Shown here in pieces: positions 25,733 through 34,172 of a DNA stretch of 64,000 nt. Source of the DNA: Actinacidiphila yanglinensis (GTDB lineage Bacteria; Actinomycetota; Actinomycetes; Streptomycetales; Streptomycetaceae); assembly GCF_900107965.1 (NCBI RefSeq), contig NZ_FNVU01000003.1, positions 186,001-250,000 on the forward strand, given 5' to 3'. The notes below the pieces were generated by a model. The model did not search any database. It was not told where the DNA came from and was given only the letters and a program-made list of their open reading frames with translations. Position 1 is the first letter of the stretch. Every line of letters begins with the position of its first letter. Both the position numbers and the translations under genes were made by a program.

Positions 25733-26935
25733 GTGGAGACACCGGGATCGCAGTCATCGCTGCACCGGGCGAACCTGGAGCGCGTGGTGCGGGCCGTCCG
25801 GCTCGCCGGCTCGCTCACCCAGGCGGAGATCGCGCGCACGACCGGACTGTCCGCCGCGACCGTGTCCAATATCGTGCGCGAACTGCGTGACAACGGGACG
25901 GTGCAGGTCACGCCGACCTCCTCGGGCGGTCGGCGGGCGCGCAGCGTGGCGCTGTCCGGGGACGCGGGCATCGTGGTCGGCGTCGACTTCGGCCACTCCC
26001 ACCTCAGGGTCGCCGTCGGGAACCTGGCCCACCAGGTGCTCGCCGAGCAGTCCGAGCCGATAGACGTGGACGCCTCGGCGTCCCAGGGTTTCGACCGGGC
26101 CGAGCAACTGGTCGCGCGGCTGGTGGAGTCCACCGGCATCGACCGCGACAAGGTGCTCGGCGTCGGCCTCGGCGTACCCGGCCCGATCGACATGGAGACC
26201 GGCACGCTCGGCTCCACCGCGATCCTGCCCGGCTGGAGCGGCATCAACCCGCGGCAGGAGCTGACCGACCGGCTCGGCGTGCCGGTGCAGGTGGACAACG
26301 ACGCCAACCTCGGCGCGCTGGGGGAACTGGTCTGGGGCGGCGGCCGCGGGGTCAAGGACCTGGCCTACATCAAGGTGGCCAGCGGGGTCGGCGCCGGCCT
26401 GGTGGTCGACGGCCGGATCTACCGCGGACCCGGGGGCACCGCAGGCGAGATCGGGCATATCACCCTCGACGAGTCCGGGCCGGTGTGCCGCTGCGGCAAC
26501 CGCGGCTGCCTGGAGACCTTCACCGCGGCGCGCTACGTGCTGGAGCTGCTGCGCGGCAGCCACGGGGACGGCCTGACGATCCCCAAGATGGTGCAGTTGG
26601 GGCGGGAGGGGGACCCGGGCTGCCGCCGGGTCATCGGCGACGTCGGCCGGCACATCGGGATGGGAGTGGCGAGCCTGTGCAACCTGCTCAACCCCAGCAG
26701 GGTCGTGCTCGGCGGGGACCTGGCCGAGGCGGGCGAGCTGGTGCTCGGCCCGATCCGCGAATCGGTCGCGCGGTACGCCATTCCGAGCGCCGCCCAGCGG
26801 CTGTCGGTGATGCCGGGAGCGCTCGGCGCCCGGGCCGAGGTTCTGGGGGCACTTGCCCTGGTTTTGAGTGAAATGGGCGATTCGACGCTCCTCGACGGGA
26901 ACACACCGGTTGATACGCCCGCCTTTTCGGCATAA
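25733..26935 (+). CDS. rok7B7: ROK family transcriptional regulator Rok7B7
   Basis: A 400-residue ROK repressor: N-terminal winged HTH (LTQAEIARTTGLSAATVSNIVRELRDNGTV, about residues 28-60) and a sugar-kinase-like domain. The ROK signature GELVWGGGRGVKDLAYIKV and the zinc motif CRCGNRGCLE are present. GTG 25733 is chosen because GGAG sits 8 bases upstream; GTG 25724 overlaps that site. In Streptomyces coelicolor the homologue between ngcEFG and xylFGH affects xylose transport, carbon control and antibiotic production. Its position here between the same two importers supports orthology. Confidence 0.92.
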   Translation: METPGSQSSLHRANLERVVRAVRLAGSLTQAEIARTTGLSAATVSNIVRELRDNGTVQVTPTSSGGRRARSVALSGDAGIVVGVDFGHSHLRVAVGNLAHQVLAEQSEPIDVDASASQGFDRAEQLVARLVESTGIDRDKVLGVGLGVPGPIDMETGTLGSTAILPGWSGINPRQELTDRLGVPVQVDNDANLGALGELVWGGGRGVKDLAYIKVASGVGAGLVVDGRIYRGPGGTAGEIGHITLDESGPVCRCGNRGCLETFTAARYVLELLRGSHGDGLTIPKMVQLGREGDPGCRRVIGDVGRHIGMGVASLCNLLNPSRVVLGGDLAEAGELVLGPIRESVARYAIPSAAQRLSVMPGALGARAEVLGALALVLSEMGDSTLLDGNTPVDTPAFSA

Positions 26936-26952
26936 CGGAGCGTTCACACAGC

Positions 26953-26992
26953 TAACGAAACGCGCCGTTGCCATCTCGTTAAGTGTTTACTT
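26953..26992 (+). promoter_or_regulatory. Candidate operators upstream of xylF
   Basis: TAACGA (26953-26958) is mirrored by TCGTTA (26976-26981), and AAGT-N4-ACTT follows at 26981-26992. Both lie between rok7B7 and xylF and could be Rok7B7 or catabolite-control sites. Inferred from symmetry and position only. Confidence 0.4.
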
Positions 26993-27073
26993 CTTGACGA
27001 CACGTGTCAGCCGGAGTTGACTCACGAGCACCTCGGCCGCAGTGTTGCGGCCCTGTCAGGGAGGCAACCACAG

Positions 27074-28162
27074 ATGAACGCAATGACGCGTCGGATCGTC
27101 ATCGGCACGGCGGCTGTGTCGATGGCGGCCACCTTGGCCGCATGCGGCAAGGCTGGCGGCGGCAGTGACTCGGGCAAGGACAACAAGTCGATCGGCATCC
27201 TTCTGCCGGACACGGTCACGGCACGTTACGGCTCGTTCGACAAGCCGCTGATGGAGAAGAAGATCAAGGAGCTGTGCTCCGACTGCACCATCAGCTACGA
27301 CGACGCCGCGGGTGACCCGTCGAAGCAGGCCCAGCAGGTGAGCACCATGATCACCAAGGGTGTCAAGGTCCTCATCCTCGACCCGCAGGACTCCGTCGGC
27401 ATCGAGTCGTCGGTCCAGGCCGCGGTCAAGAAGGGCATCAAGGTCATAGCCTACGACCGCCTCGCCCAGGGCCCGGTCTCCGCGTACGTCTCGTACGACA
27501 ACGAGAAGATCGGCGAGCTGCAGGGTCAGGCGCTGCTGACCGCGATGGGTGCGAACGCCAAGCCGACCTCCAAGATCGTCATGATCAACGGTGACCCGGC
27601 CGACCCGAACGCCGCGATGTTCAAGGCCGGCGCCCACAAGGCCCTCGACGGCAAGGTCAACATCGCCTACGAGCAGACCGGCCTGTGGAAGGACACCGAG
27701 GCGAACAAGAAGATGAACGCGGCGATCACTTCGCTCGGTGCGAAGAACATCGCGGGCGTCTACTCGGCCAACGACACGATGGCCGGCGGTATCGCCACCG
27801 CCCTCAAGGGCGCGCACATCAACCCGCCGCTGACCGGCCAGGACGCCGAACTCACGGGCCTGCAGCGGATCCTGGTGGGCACCCAGACGTCGACCATCTA
27901 CAAGCCGTACAAGCCTGAGGCCGACGCCACCGCCGAGATCGCGGTCGACATGATCCAGGGCAAGGACTGGAAGTCCATCACCGACACCACCGCCAAGAGC
28001 GGGTCGGGCCAGACCGTTCCGTCCCACCTGATCACGGCCACCTCGGTGACCAAGGCCAACATCAACGCCACGGTCGTCAAGGACGGTCTGTACAAGACCT
28101 CCGACCTGTGCTCCGCGGCCTTCGTCCAGGCCTGCAAGAACGCCGGTATCACCGTGGGCTAG
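27074..28162 (+). CDS. xylF: Xylose-type ABC transporter, substrate-binding lipoprotein
   Basis: A 362-residue type-1 periplasmic-binding protein of the XylF/RbsB class. The lipoprotein signal is RRIVIGTAAVSMAATLAACG (lipobox LAAC). The mature domain starts KSIGILLPDTVTARYGSFDK and contains VKVLILDPQDSVGIE and KVIAYDRLAQG, the D-xylose-binding pattern. GGGAGG lies 9 bases before ATG 27074; ATG 27083 is the alternative. It leads xylFGH, and a strong hairpin separates it from xylG, which would favour excess binding protein. Confidence 0.92.
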   Translation: MNAMTRRIVIGTAAVSMAATLAACGKAGGGSDSGKDNKSIGILLPDTVTARYGSFDKPLMEKKIKELCSDCTISYDDAAGDPSKQAQQVSTMITKGVKVLILDPQDSVGIESSVQAAVKKGIKVIAYDRLAQGPVSAYVSYDNEKIGELQGQALLTAMGANAKPTSKIVMINGDPADPNAAMFKAGAHKALDGKVNIAYEQTGLWKDTEANKKMNAAITSLGAKNIAGVYSANDTMAGGIATALKGAHINPPLTGQDAELTGLQRILVGTQTSTIYKPYKPEADATAEIAVDMIQGKDWKSITDTTAKSGSGQTVPSHLITATSVTKANINATVVKDGLYKTSDLCSAAFVQACKNAGITVG

Positions 28163-28183
28163 TGGCCCGCCTCCCGTGAGCCT

Positions 28184-28237
28184 GTCCGGCGCCCCGCCCC
28201 ACCACACACACCCCGCTGCCGGGGTGGGGCGCCGGAC
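28184..28237 (+). terminator. Intra-operon hairpin (attenuator) between xylF and xylG
   Basis: GTCCGGCGCCCC pairs perfectly with GGGGCGCCGGAC, with further CCCC/GGGG pairing inside. It begins 22 bases after the xylF stop. Such hairpins trim transcription or protect the upstream message so the binding protein exceeds the permease. Confidence 0.75.
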
Positions 28238-28387
28238 GGAATCGCTTGCGGGGTTCCACCGCGGGGACGGGGCACTACCCCTTCCCCGTTGACTTTGTAA
28301 TCCTGTGCTTCGCAGCACACCCACCGCGGCGCTGGAGTTCCAGCCCGCGGCATCCCCGCCGGTCAGGCGGCGAAGGAGATGGTTCAC

Positions 28388-29167
28388 GTGTCCGCTACGC
28401 CCGTGCTGGCGTTGCGCGGAGTCTCCAAGCGATTCGGTGCGGTTCAGGCCCTCACCGATGTCGAACTGGAGGTCCATGCCGGAGAGGTCGCCGCCTTGGT
28501 GGGCGACAACGGTGCCGGCAAGTCCACTTTGGTCAAGACGATCGCCGGGGTCCACCCGATCGACGAGGGCGTCATCGAGTGGGAAGGCCGGGGCGTCAGC
28601 ATCAACCGCCCCAGCGACGCCCAGCAGCTCGGTGTGGCCACCGTCTACCAGGACCTCGCGCTGTGCGACAACCTCGATGTCGTCGGCAACCTCTTCCTCG
28701 GTCGGGAGCTGCTGCGTTACGGCAGCATCGACGAGGTCACGATGGAAAAGCGCTCCCGCGAGCTGCTGAACACCCTGTCGATCCGCATCCCCAGCGTCCG
28801 GATCCCGATCGCCAGCCTCTCCGGTGGCCAGCGGCAGGTCGTCGCGATCGCCCGCGCCCTCATCGGCGACCCGAAGGTCGTCATCCTCGACGAGCCGACC
28901 GCAGCCCTCGGTGTCGAGCAGACCGCCCAGGTCCTCGACCTCGTCGAACGGCTGCGCGAGCGCGGCCTCGGCGTCATTCTGATCAGTCACAACATGGCCG
29001 ACGTGACCGCCGTGGCGGACACCGTGCACGTGCTCCGGCTCGGCCGGAACAACGGCTCCTTCCCGGTCAAGGGCACGACGAACGAACAGATCATCGCCGC
29101 GATCACCGGTGCCACGGACAACGCCGTGACCCGTCGGCAGTCGCGCAACGCGGAGGCGACCCAGTGA
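28388..29167 (+). CDS. xylG: Xylose-type ABC transporter ATP-binding protein
   Basis: A 259-residue single-domain sugar ABC ATPase: Walker A GDNGAGKSTLVK, Q-loop VYQDLALCDNLDV, signature LSGGQRQVVAIARAL, Walker B VVILDEPTAALG and H-loop ISHNMADV. It is half the length of two-domain RbsA/XylG proteins, as is usual for actinobacterial versions. GTG 28388 has GAAGGAG 9 bases upstream, whereas ATG 28379 abuts it. The stop overlaps the xylH start (GTGA). Confidence 0.93.
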   Translation: MSATPVLALRGVSKRFGAVQALTDVELEVHAGEVAALVGDNGAGKSTLVKTIAGVHPIDEGVIEWEGRGVSINRPSDAQQLGVATVYQDLALCDNLDVVGNLFLGRELLRYGSIDEVTMEKRSRELLNTLSIRIPSVRIPIASLSGGQRQVVAIARALIGDPKVVILDEPTAALGVEQTAQVLDLVERLRERGLGVILISHNMADVTAVADTVHVLRLGRNNGSFPVKGTTNEQIIAAITGATDNAVTRRQSRNAEATQ

Positions 29168-30465
29168 GCAGCGACAAGACCACCGTGGACACCTCGAAGG
29201 GCGGCGTGCCCGCCGACGAGGTGCTGCCGCCCGCCGTGGAGGTCATCGACCCCCGGCTGCTCGTCCGGGAGCAGGGATTCCGCGGCTACATCACGGAGTT
29301 CAAGCGCCGGGTCAAGGGCGGCGAGCTCGGCTCGATGCCCGTCATCGCGGCCCTGATCATCATCTTCGTGGTGTTCCAGCTCGCGAACGACCGGTTCCTG
29401 AGCGCGAACAACATCAGCAACATCGGCTACTACCTGGCCGGCGCCGGCATGCTCTCCATCGGCCTGGTCTTCGTGCTGCTGCTCGGTGAGATCGACCTGT
29501 CGGTCGCCTCGGTCAGCGGTCTGGCCGCGGCGATCTTCGCGGTCTTCACGACCACGCACGGCATGAACATGTGGCTGGCGGTGCTGCTGACGATCGTCAT
29601 CGGCGTCGCCATCGGCGCGATACACGGCTTCTTCCTGGCCAAGATCGGCGTGCCGGCCTTCGTGGTCACCCTGGCCGGCTTCCTCGGCTGGAACGGCCTG
29701 ATGCTGTGGCTGCTGCGCAAGACCGGCAGCATCTCGATCGCGGACACCGGCCCGATCCACATCGTGGACCAGACGTCCTTCTTCATGAACTCCAGCATCG
29801 CCGGTGCCTACATCCTGGCCACCGTCGGTGTCGCCGCGATGCTGCTCAGCTCGCTGGCCGACCAGGCCCGTCGCCGCAAGGCCGGCGTGCCCTTCCGGCC
29901 CACCAGCGAGATCCTGCTGCGCACGGTGCTGCTGGCGATCGTCTCCTACGCCCTGGCCATCGTCCTGAACAACTCCAACGGCGTGCCGAACGCCCTGGTG
30001 CTGTTCCTGGTCGTCCTGGTGATCTGCGACTACGTGGTGCGCCGCACCACCTTCGGCCGCAAGGTCTTCGCGGTCGGCGGCAGCATCGAGGCGTCGAGCC
30101 GGGCCGGCATCAGCGTGCCCGGCATCCGGATCGCCGTCTTCGCCATCGCCGGCGGCTTCGCGGCCCTGGGCGGCCTGTTCATCGCCGGTCAGATCCAGAC
30201 CGCCAACACCCAGGCCGGTAGCGGCAACCTGCTGATGCTGGCCATCGCGGCCGCGGTCATCGGCGGCACCAGCCTCTTCGGCGGTCGCGGCAACGTCTGG
30301 TCGGCCCTCATCGGTGGTCTGGTCATCCAGTCCATCCAGACCGGCCTCGACCTGCTCAACATGGACGTCTCCATCCAGTACATGATCACCGGTGGCGTCC
30401 TGCTCGCCGCGGTGGTCATCGACTCGGTGTCCCGCAGGACACAGCGGACGTCCGGCCGCGCCTAG
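29164..30465 (+). CDS. xylH: Xylose-type ABC transporter permease
   Basis: 433 residues. A cytoplasmic N-terminus of about 60 residues precedes 10 or more hydrophobic segments, starting MPVIAALIIIFVVFQLAN. The sugar-permease signature is GLVFVLLLGEIDLSVASVSG, and GGSIEASSRAGI and ANTQAGSGNLLMLAIAAAVIGG are typical of BPD_transp_2 proteins. The GTG start overlaps the xylG stop by four bases (GTGA), indicating translational coupling. The operon ends with a 17-bp-stem terminator. Confidence 0.93.
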   Translation: MSSDKTTVDTSKGGVPADEVLPPAVEVIDPRLLVREQGFRGYITEFKRRVKGGELGSMPVIAALIIIFVVFQLANDRFLSANNISNIGYYLAGAGMLSIGLVFVLLLGEIDLSVASVSGLAAAIFAVFTTTHGMNMWLAVLLTIVIGVAIGAIHGFFLAKIGVPAFVVTLAGFLGWNGLMLWLLRKTGSISIADTGPIHIVDQTSFFMNSSIAGAYILATVGVAAMLLSSLADQARRRKAGVPFRPTSEILLRTVLLAIVSYALAIVLNNSNGVPNALVLFLVVLVICDYVVRRTTFGRKVFAVGGSIEASSRAGISVPGIRIAVFAIAGGFAALGGLFIAGQIQTANTQAGSGNLLMLAIAAAVIGGTSLFGGRGNVWSALIGGLVIQSIQTGLDLLNMDVSIQYMITGGVLLAAVVIDSVSRRTQRTSGRA

Positions 30466-30493
30466 CGCCCGGCCGCACCACCACGAGGCACCC

Positions 30494-30534
30494 GCGCCGG
30501 GTGCGCCCGGAAACCCTCCGGGCGCACCCGGCGC
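30494..30534 (+). terminator. xylFGH terminator (17-bp perfect stem)
   Basis: GCGCCGGGTGCGCCCGG pairs fully with its complement at 30518-30534 around AAACCCT. One of the strongest hairpins in the window. Confidence 0.9.
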
Positions 30535-30559
30535 CCTCGTGTCCGGGCGTGTTCGCCTC

Positions 30560-30647
30560 CGTGTCCGGATGTGAGTGCTTCCTGGCCCGCGCCCGGGACC
30601 GGTCGCGCCCGTGTCCGGATGTGAGTGCTTCCCGGCCCGCGCCCGGG
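30560..30647. repeat. 38-bp direct repeat, two copies at a 50-bp period
   Basis: Copies at 30560-30597 and 30610-30647 differ at one position (a T/C). A weaker third copy (GTGTCCGGGCGTG) begins about 30540. They lie between the xylH terminator and the dxs promoter. Confidence 0.85.
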
Positions 30648-30821
30648 TGTCGGCGCCCCGGGCCGCGTCGGCCCAGCGGGCCCGCGGGGCCGCCGGTCCA
30701 CGGCCGGTGACATATCTCGCACGGGTCGGCGGACGCTCCGGTATCCGGAACATTAGACTCGCTGAATGGCCAGATCGGCCCGCCGCGACGGACAAGTGCG
30801 CGCTAGGAAGAGGAGGCACGG

Positions 30822-32774
30822 GTGGCACTGCTGACCCGTATCAACGGACCCCGCGACCTCGACCGGCTCAGCCCGCAGCAACTGGTGGAACTCGCCGAGG
30901 AGATCCGGGACTTCCTCGTCGACGCGGTCTCCAAGACCGGCGGCCACCTCGGCCCGAACCTGGGCGTGGTGGAGTTGACCATCGCCCTGCACCGGGTCTT
31001 CCACTCACCGGCCGACCGCGTGCTGTTCGACACCGGCCACCAGGCCTACGTGCACAAGCTGCTCACCGGCCGTCAGGACTTCACCAGGCTGAAGGGCACC
31101 GGCGGGCTGTCCGGATACCCCTCGCGCAGCGAGTCCGAGCACGACGTGATCGAGAACAGCCACGCCTCCACCGTGCTCGGCTGGGCCGACGGCCTCGCCA
31201 AGGCCAACGAACTGCTGGACCGTGACGACCGGGTGGTCGCCGTGATCGGCGACGGCGCGCTCACCGGTGGCATGGCCTGGGAGGCGCTGAACAACATCGC
31301 CGCCGCCAAGCACCGCCCGCTGGTCATCGTGGTCAACGACAACGAGTGGTCGTACTCGCCGACCATCGGCGGCCTGGCCAACCACCTCGCCACGCTGCGC
31401 ACCACCGACGGGTACGAGCAGTTCCTCGCCCGCACCAAGGAGGTGCTGGAGCGCACCCCGCTGATCGGCAAGCCGCTCTACGAGACGCTGCACGGCGCGA
31501 AGAAGGGCCTGAAGGACTTCGTCACCCCGCAGGGCATGTTCGAGGACCTGGGGCTGAAGTACCTCGGCCCGATCGACGGCCACGACATCGAGGCGGTCGA
31601 GTCCGCGCTGCAGCGCGCCAAGCGCTTCCGCGGACCGGTCATCGTGCACTGCATCACCGAGAAGGGCCGCGGCTACACCCCGGCCGAGCAGGACGAGATC
31701 GACCGCTTCCACGGCATCAGCCCGATCCACCCCGACACCGGGCTGCCGATCTCGGCCGGCGGCGCCGACTGGACCTCGGTCTTCGGCGACGAGATGCTCG
31801 AACTCGGCAAGGAGCGCGAGGACATCGTCGCCATCACCGCCGCGATGCTGCACCCGGTGGGCCTGACGAAGTTCGCCAAGGCGTTCCCCGAGCGGGTCTA
31901 CGACGTCGGCATCGCCGAGCAGCACGCGGCGACCTCCGCGGCGGGCCTGGCCACCGGGGGGCTGCACCCGGTCTTCGCGGTGTACGCGACGTTCCTGAAC
32001 CGGGCCTTCGACCAGGTGCTGATGGACGTCGCGCTGCACCGCTGCGGCGTGACCTTCGTGCTCGACCGGGCCGGGGTCACCGGCAGCGACGGCGCCACCC
32101 ACAACGGCATCTGGGACATGTCCATCCTCCAGGTCGTGCCCGGGCTGCGGATCGCCGCGCCGCGCGACGCCGACCAGGTCCGCGCGCAGCTGCGCGAGGC
32201 GGTCGAGGTCGACGACGCGCCGACCGTGGTGCGCTACTCCAAGGGCGCCGTCGGGCCGGCGGTCGCGGCGGTCGGCCGGATCGGCGGCATGGACGTGCTG
32301 CGCACCCCCTCCACCGAGACCGCCCGTCCGGACGTGCTGCTGGTCTCCGTGGGCGCGCTGGCCCCGATGTGCCTGGAGATCGCCGCTCTCCTGGACGCCC
32401 AGGGCATCACCTCCACCGTGGTCGACCCGCGCTGGGTCAAGCCGGTCGACCCCGAGCTGCCGGTGCTGGCCGCCCGCCACCGCGTGGTCGTCACCGTCGA
32501 GGACAACGGCCGGGTCGGCGGGGTCGGCTCCTCGATCGCGCAGGCCCTGCGCGACGCCGAGGTGGACGTGCCGCTGCGCGACTTCGGCGTCCCGCCCCGC
32601 TTCCTGAAGCACGGCTCCCGCAAGGACGTGCTGGCGGAGATCGGCCTGACCGCCCCGAACATCGCCCGCCAGGTCACCGGGCTGGTCGCCACCATCGACG
32701 GCCGGTTCCCCGACGAGGCCGACCCCGCGGGCGCGGTGGACCCGGCCGCGGCCGACGAGGTGAGCCAGGACTGA
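30822..32774 (+). CDS. dxs: 1-deoxy-D-xylulose-5-phosphate synthase
   Basis: A 650-residue thiamine-diphosphate enzyme that joins pyruvate and glyceraldehyde 3-phosphate in the first MEP step. N-terminal [21 protein letters not shown] and the ThDP/Mg motif [16 protein letters not shown] are visible, then the pyrimidine-domain [18 protein letters not shown] and [20 protein letters not shown], and a C-terminal transketolase domain. GAGGAGG precedes GTG 30822. Monocistronic, with a hairpin after the stop. Streptomyces often carry more than one dxs, so this may be one of two. Confidence 0.98.
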   Translation: MALLTRINGPRDLDRLSPQQLVELAEEIRDFLVDAVSKTGGHLGPNLGVVELTIALHRVFHSPADRVLFDTGHQAYVHKLLTGRQDFTRLKGTGGLSGYPSRSESEHDVIENSHASTVLGWADGLAKANELLDRDDRVVAVIGDGALTGGMAWEALNNIAAAKHRPLVIVVNDNEWSYSPTIGGLANHLATLRTTDGYEQFLARTKEVLERTPLIGKPLYETLHGAKKGLKDFVTPQGMFEDLGLKYLGPIDGHDIEAVESALQRAKRFRGPVIVHCITEKGRGYTPAEQDEIDRFHGISPIHPDTGLPISAGGADWTSVFGDEMLELGKEREDIVAITAAMLHPVGLTKFAKAFPERVYDVGIAEQHAATSAAGLATGGLHPVFAVYATFLNRAFDQVLMDVALHRCGVTFVLDRAGVTGSDGATHNGIWDMSILQVVPGLRIAAPRDADQVRAQLREAVEVDDAPTVVRYSKGAVGPAVAAVGRIGGMDVLRTPSTETARPDVLLVSVGALAPMCLEIAALLDAQGITSTVVDPRWVKPVDPELPVLAARHRVVVTVEDNGRVGGVGSSIAQALRDAEVDVPLRDFGVPPRFLKHGSRKDVLAEIGLTAPNIARQVTGLVATIDGRFPDEADPAGAVDPAAADEVSQD

Positions 32775-32800
32775 CCGCGGCGCGGGACCGTCCGCGCGCA

Positions 32801-32826
32801 GGGGGCCGCCGCATCGGGTGGCCCCC
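32801..32826 (+). terminator. dxs terminator
   Basis: GGGGGCC (32801-32807) pairs with GGCCCCC (32820-32826) 26 bases after the dxs stop and is followed by TTCG. Confidence 0.7.
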
Positions 32827-32997
32827 TTCGTGCGCGGGAGAGCCCGCGCACCGGGCCGCCGCGCGCTGCCCCCGCCAGCTGGCGCCGGGCGCCCGCGGAG
32901 GGCCCGGCGGCCCCCGGGGCCACCCGTTTTCCGGGGTGGGCGGGACCGGTGGTAGAAATGCGCGAGAGCAGTGCGGGACGATCGAGGTGGCGTAGTC

Positions 32998-33864
32998 ATG
33001 ACGGAGTCCAAGGGACCCGGCAAAACCGGCGGTGCGGCGGCGCCGGCGAAGAAGAAGCGGAAGGGTCCGCTCCGCAAGTTGCGGCCGTACGCGGTCGGCA
33101 TCATGGCGATCGTCGTGGTCTTCGGCGGATCGGCGCTGATCGGCGCGCACGTGCGGGCCGGCAAGGACGACAAGGTGGCGGCACCGACCGGCGCGGTCGG
33201 GCCCGCGGTGGTGCCGACCGGCCCGGCCGACCCGAGCGCCACGGCGAGCCCCAGCCCCAGCGCCAGCAGCGGCCCGAACTTCCAGGTCCCGGTCCGCCCC
33301 GCGGTTCCGGTCACCATCACCGTCTACGAGGACCTGCGCAGCCCCGACTCCAAGGCGTTCGCCGACGAGTACGCGGACGTCCTGCGGCAGATGCTCACCA
33401 CCGGACAGGTCCAGGTGCACTACCAGCTCGTCACCGCGTCGGACGGGAAGTACGGCGGCAAGAGCGCGGAGTTCGCGGCCAACGCCGCCGCCTGCGCCCA
33501 GGACCAGAGCCGCTTCACGCAGTTCGTCCAGGAGATCTGGGACCACCAGCCCGACCCGCACAGCGGCGCCCTCGGCAACGAGAAGCTGATCAAGAGCCTC
33601 GCCCACAAGGCCAAGAAGATCAAGATGGCCAACTTCGAGCCGTGCATCGAGCAGGGCGACCACAACGGATGGGTGATCAAGTCGCAGGCCGACTTCGCCC
33701 ACTCCGGTCTCGGCGAGGTGCCCGCGCTGGAGATCAACGGCAAGCCGGTCAAGGACGTGCGGACCTCGCTGACCCCGGACAAGCTGCGCTCGATGGTGGA
33801 CAAGGAGGCCAAGCGCGTGATCGCGATCCAGGCCACTCCGAGCGCCTCACCGACACAGAGCTGA
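32998..33864 (+). CDS. Membrane-anchored DsbA-like thioredoxin-fold protein lacking CxxC
   Basis: 288 residues. A Lys-rich cytoplasmic start (KKKRKGPLRKLRPYAVG), one helix at about 37-57 (IMAIVVVFGGSALIGAHV), a Pro/Ser/Thr linker and a DsbA/thioredoxin_4 domain from about residue 100. Where family members have FxCPYCxxF this protein has YEDLRSPDSKAFADEY, so both redox cysteines are gone. The later conserved cysteines remain (AACAQDQS, EPCIEQGD). It probably serves as a chaperone-like or binding domain rather than a disulfide oxidant. ATG 32998 has GAGG upstream. Confidence 0.85.
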   Translation: MTESKGPGKTGGAAAPAKKKRKGPLRKLRPYAVGIMAIVVVFGGSALIGAHVRAGKDDKVAAPTGAVGPAVVPTGPADPSATASPSPSASSGPNFQVPVRPAVPVTITVYEDLRSPDSKAFADEYADVLRQMLTTGQVQVHYQLVTASDGKYGGKSAEFAANAAACAQDQSRFTQFVQEIWDHQPDPHSGALGNEKLIKSLAHKAKKIKMANFEPCIEQGDHNGWVIKSQADFAHSGLGEVPALEINGKPVKDVRTSLTPDKLRSMVDKEAKRVIAIQATPSASPTQS

Positions 33865-34172
33865 CCCCGAGCTGACACCCCGTCGGGCGCCGCAGCACCG
33901 CGCCGCCCGCCCACGCACCGCCCTCACGAGCCGTCAGGCGCCCAGCGCCCGGCGGCTCGTGCCGTTGCCCCGGATTTGCCCGGGTTTCCCTGATTTTCCC
34001 CGCGGTTTCCCCCCGGCCCGGGCTCGCGCGGGCCGCTCCACTCCCGCCACGTGGCTCCGCCGCGATCACGACGGTTCACACCTTCGGTCAAACTGCTTCC
34101 CCGCCCTGTCAACTTTCAGGCGAAATCGGGTAATGAAGGCATGTGACGCCTGATCAGGGAGGAGTGGTACGC
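33865..34172. other. Intergenic region before the NlpC/P60 gene
   Basis: 308 bases. It has a terminator (33925-33961), then pyrimidine-rich sequence and the promoter of the hydrolase. I looked for a cyclic-di-AMP (ydaO) riboswitch, which is common before Streptomyces wall hydrolases, and could not recognise one. Confidence 0.5.
33925..33961 (+). terminator. Terminator after the DsbA-like gene
   Basis: CACGAGCCG pairs with CGGCTCGTG, with an inner GGCGC/GCGCC stem, 60 bases after the stop. Confidence 0.75.

Larger units (their letters stand above)
30466..30821. other. Intergenic region xylH - dxs
   Basis: 356 bases containing the xylH terminator and the 38-bp repeats. The dxs promoter should lie in about 30700-30800; no clear consensus boxes were identified. 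No gene seen. Confidence 0.6.

Noticed and set aside
33962..34172. Cyclic-di-AMP (ydaO) riboswitch before the NlpC/P60 gene
   Set aside because: The conserved core motifs could not be recognised by eye.
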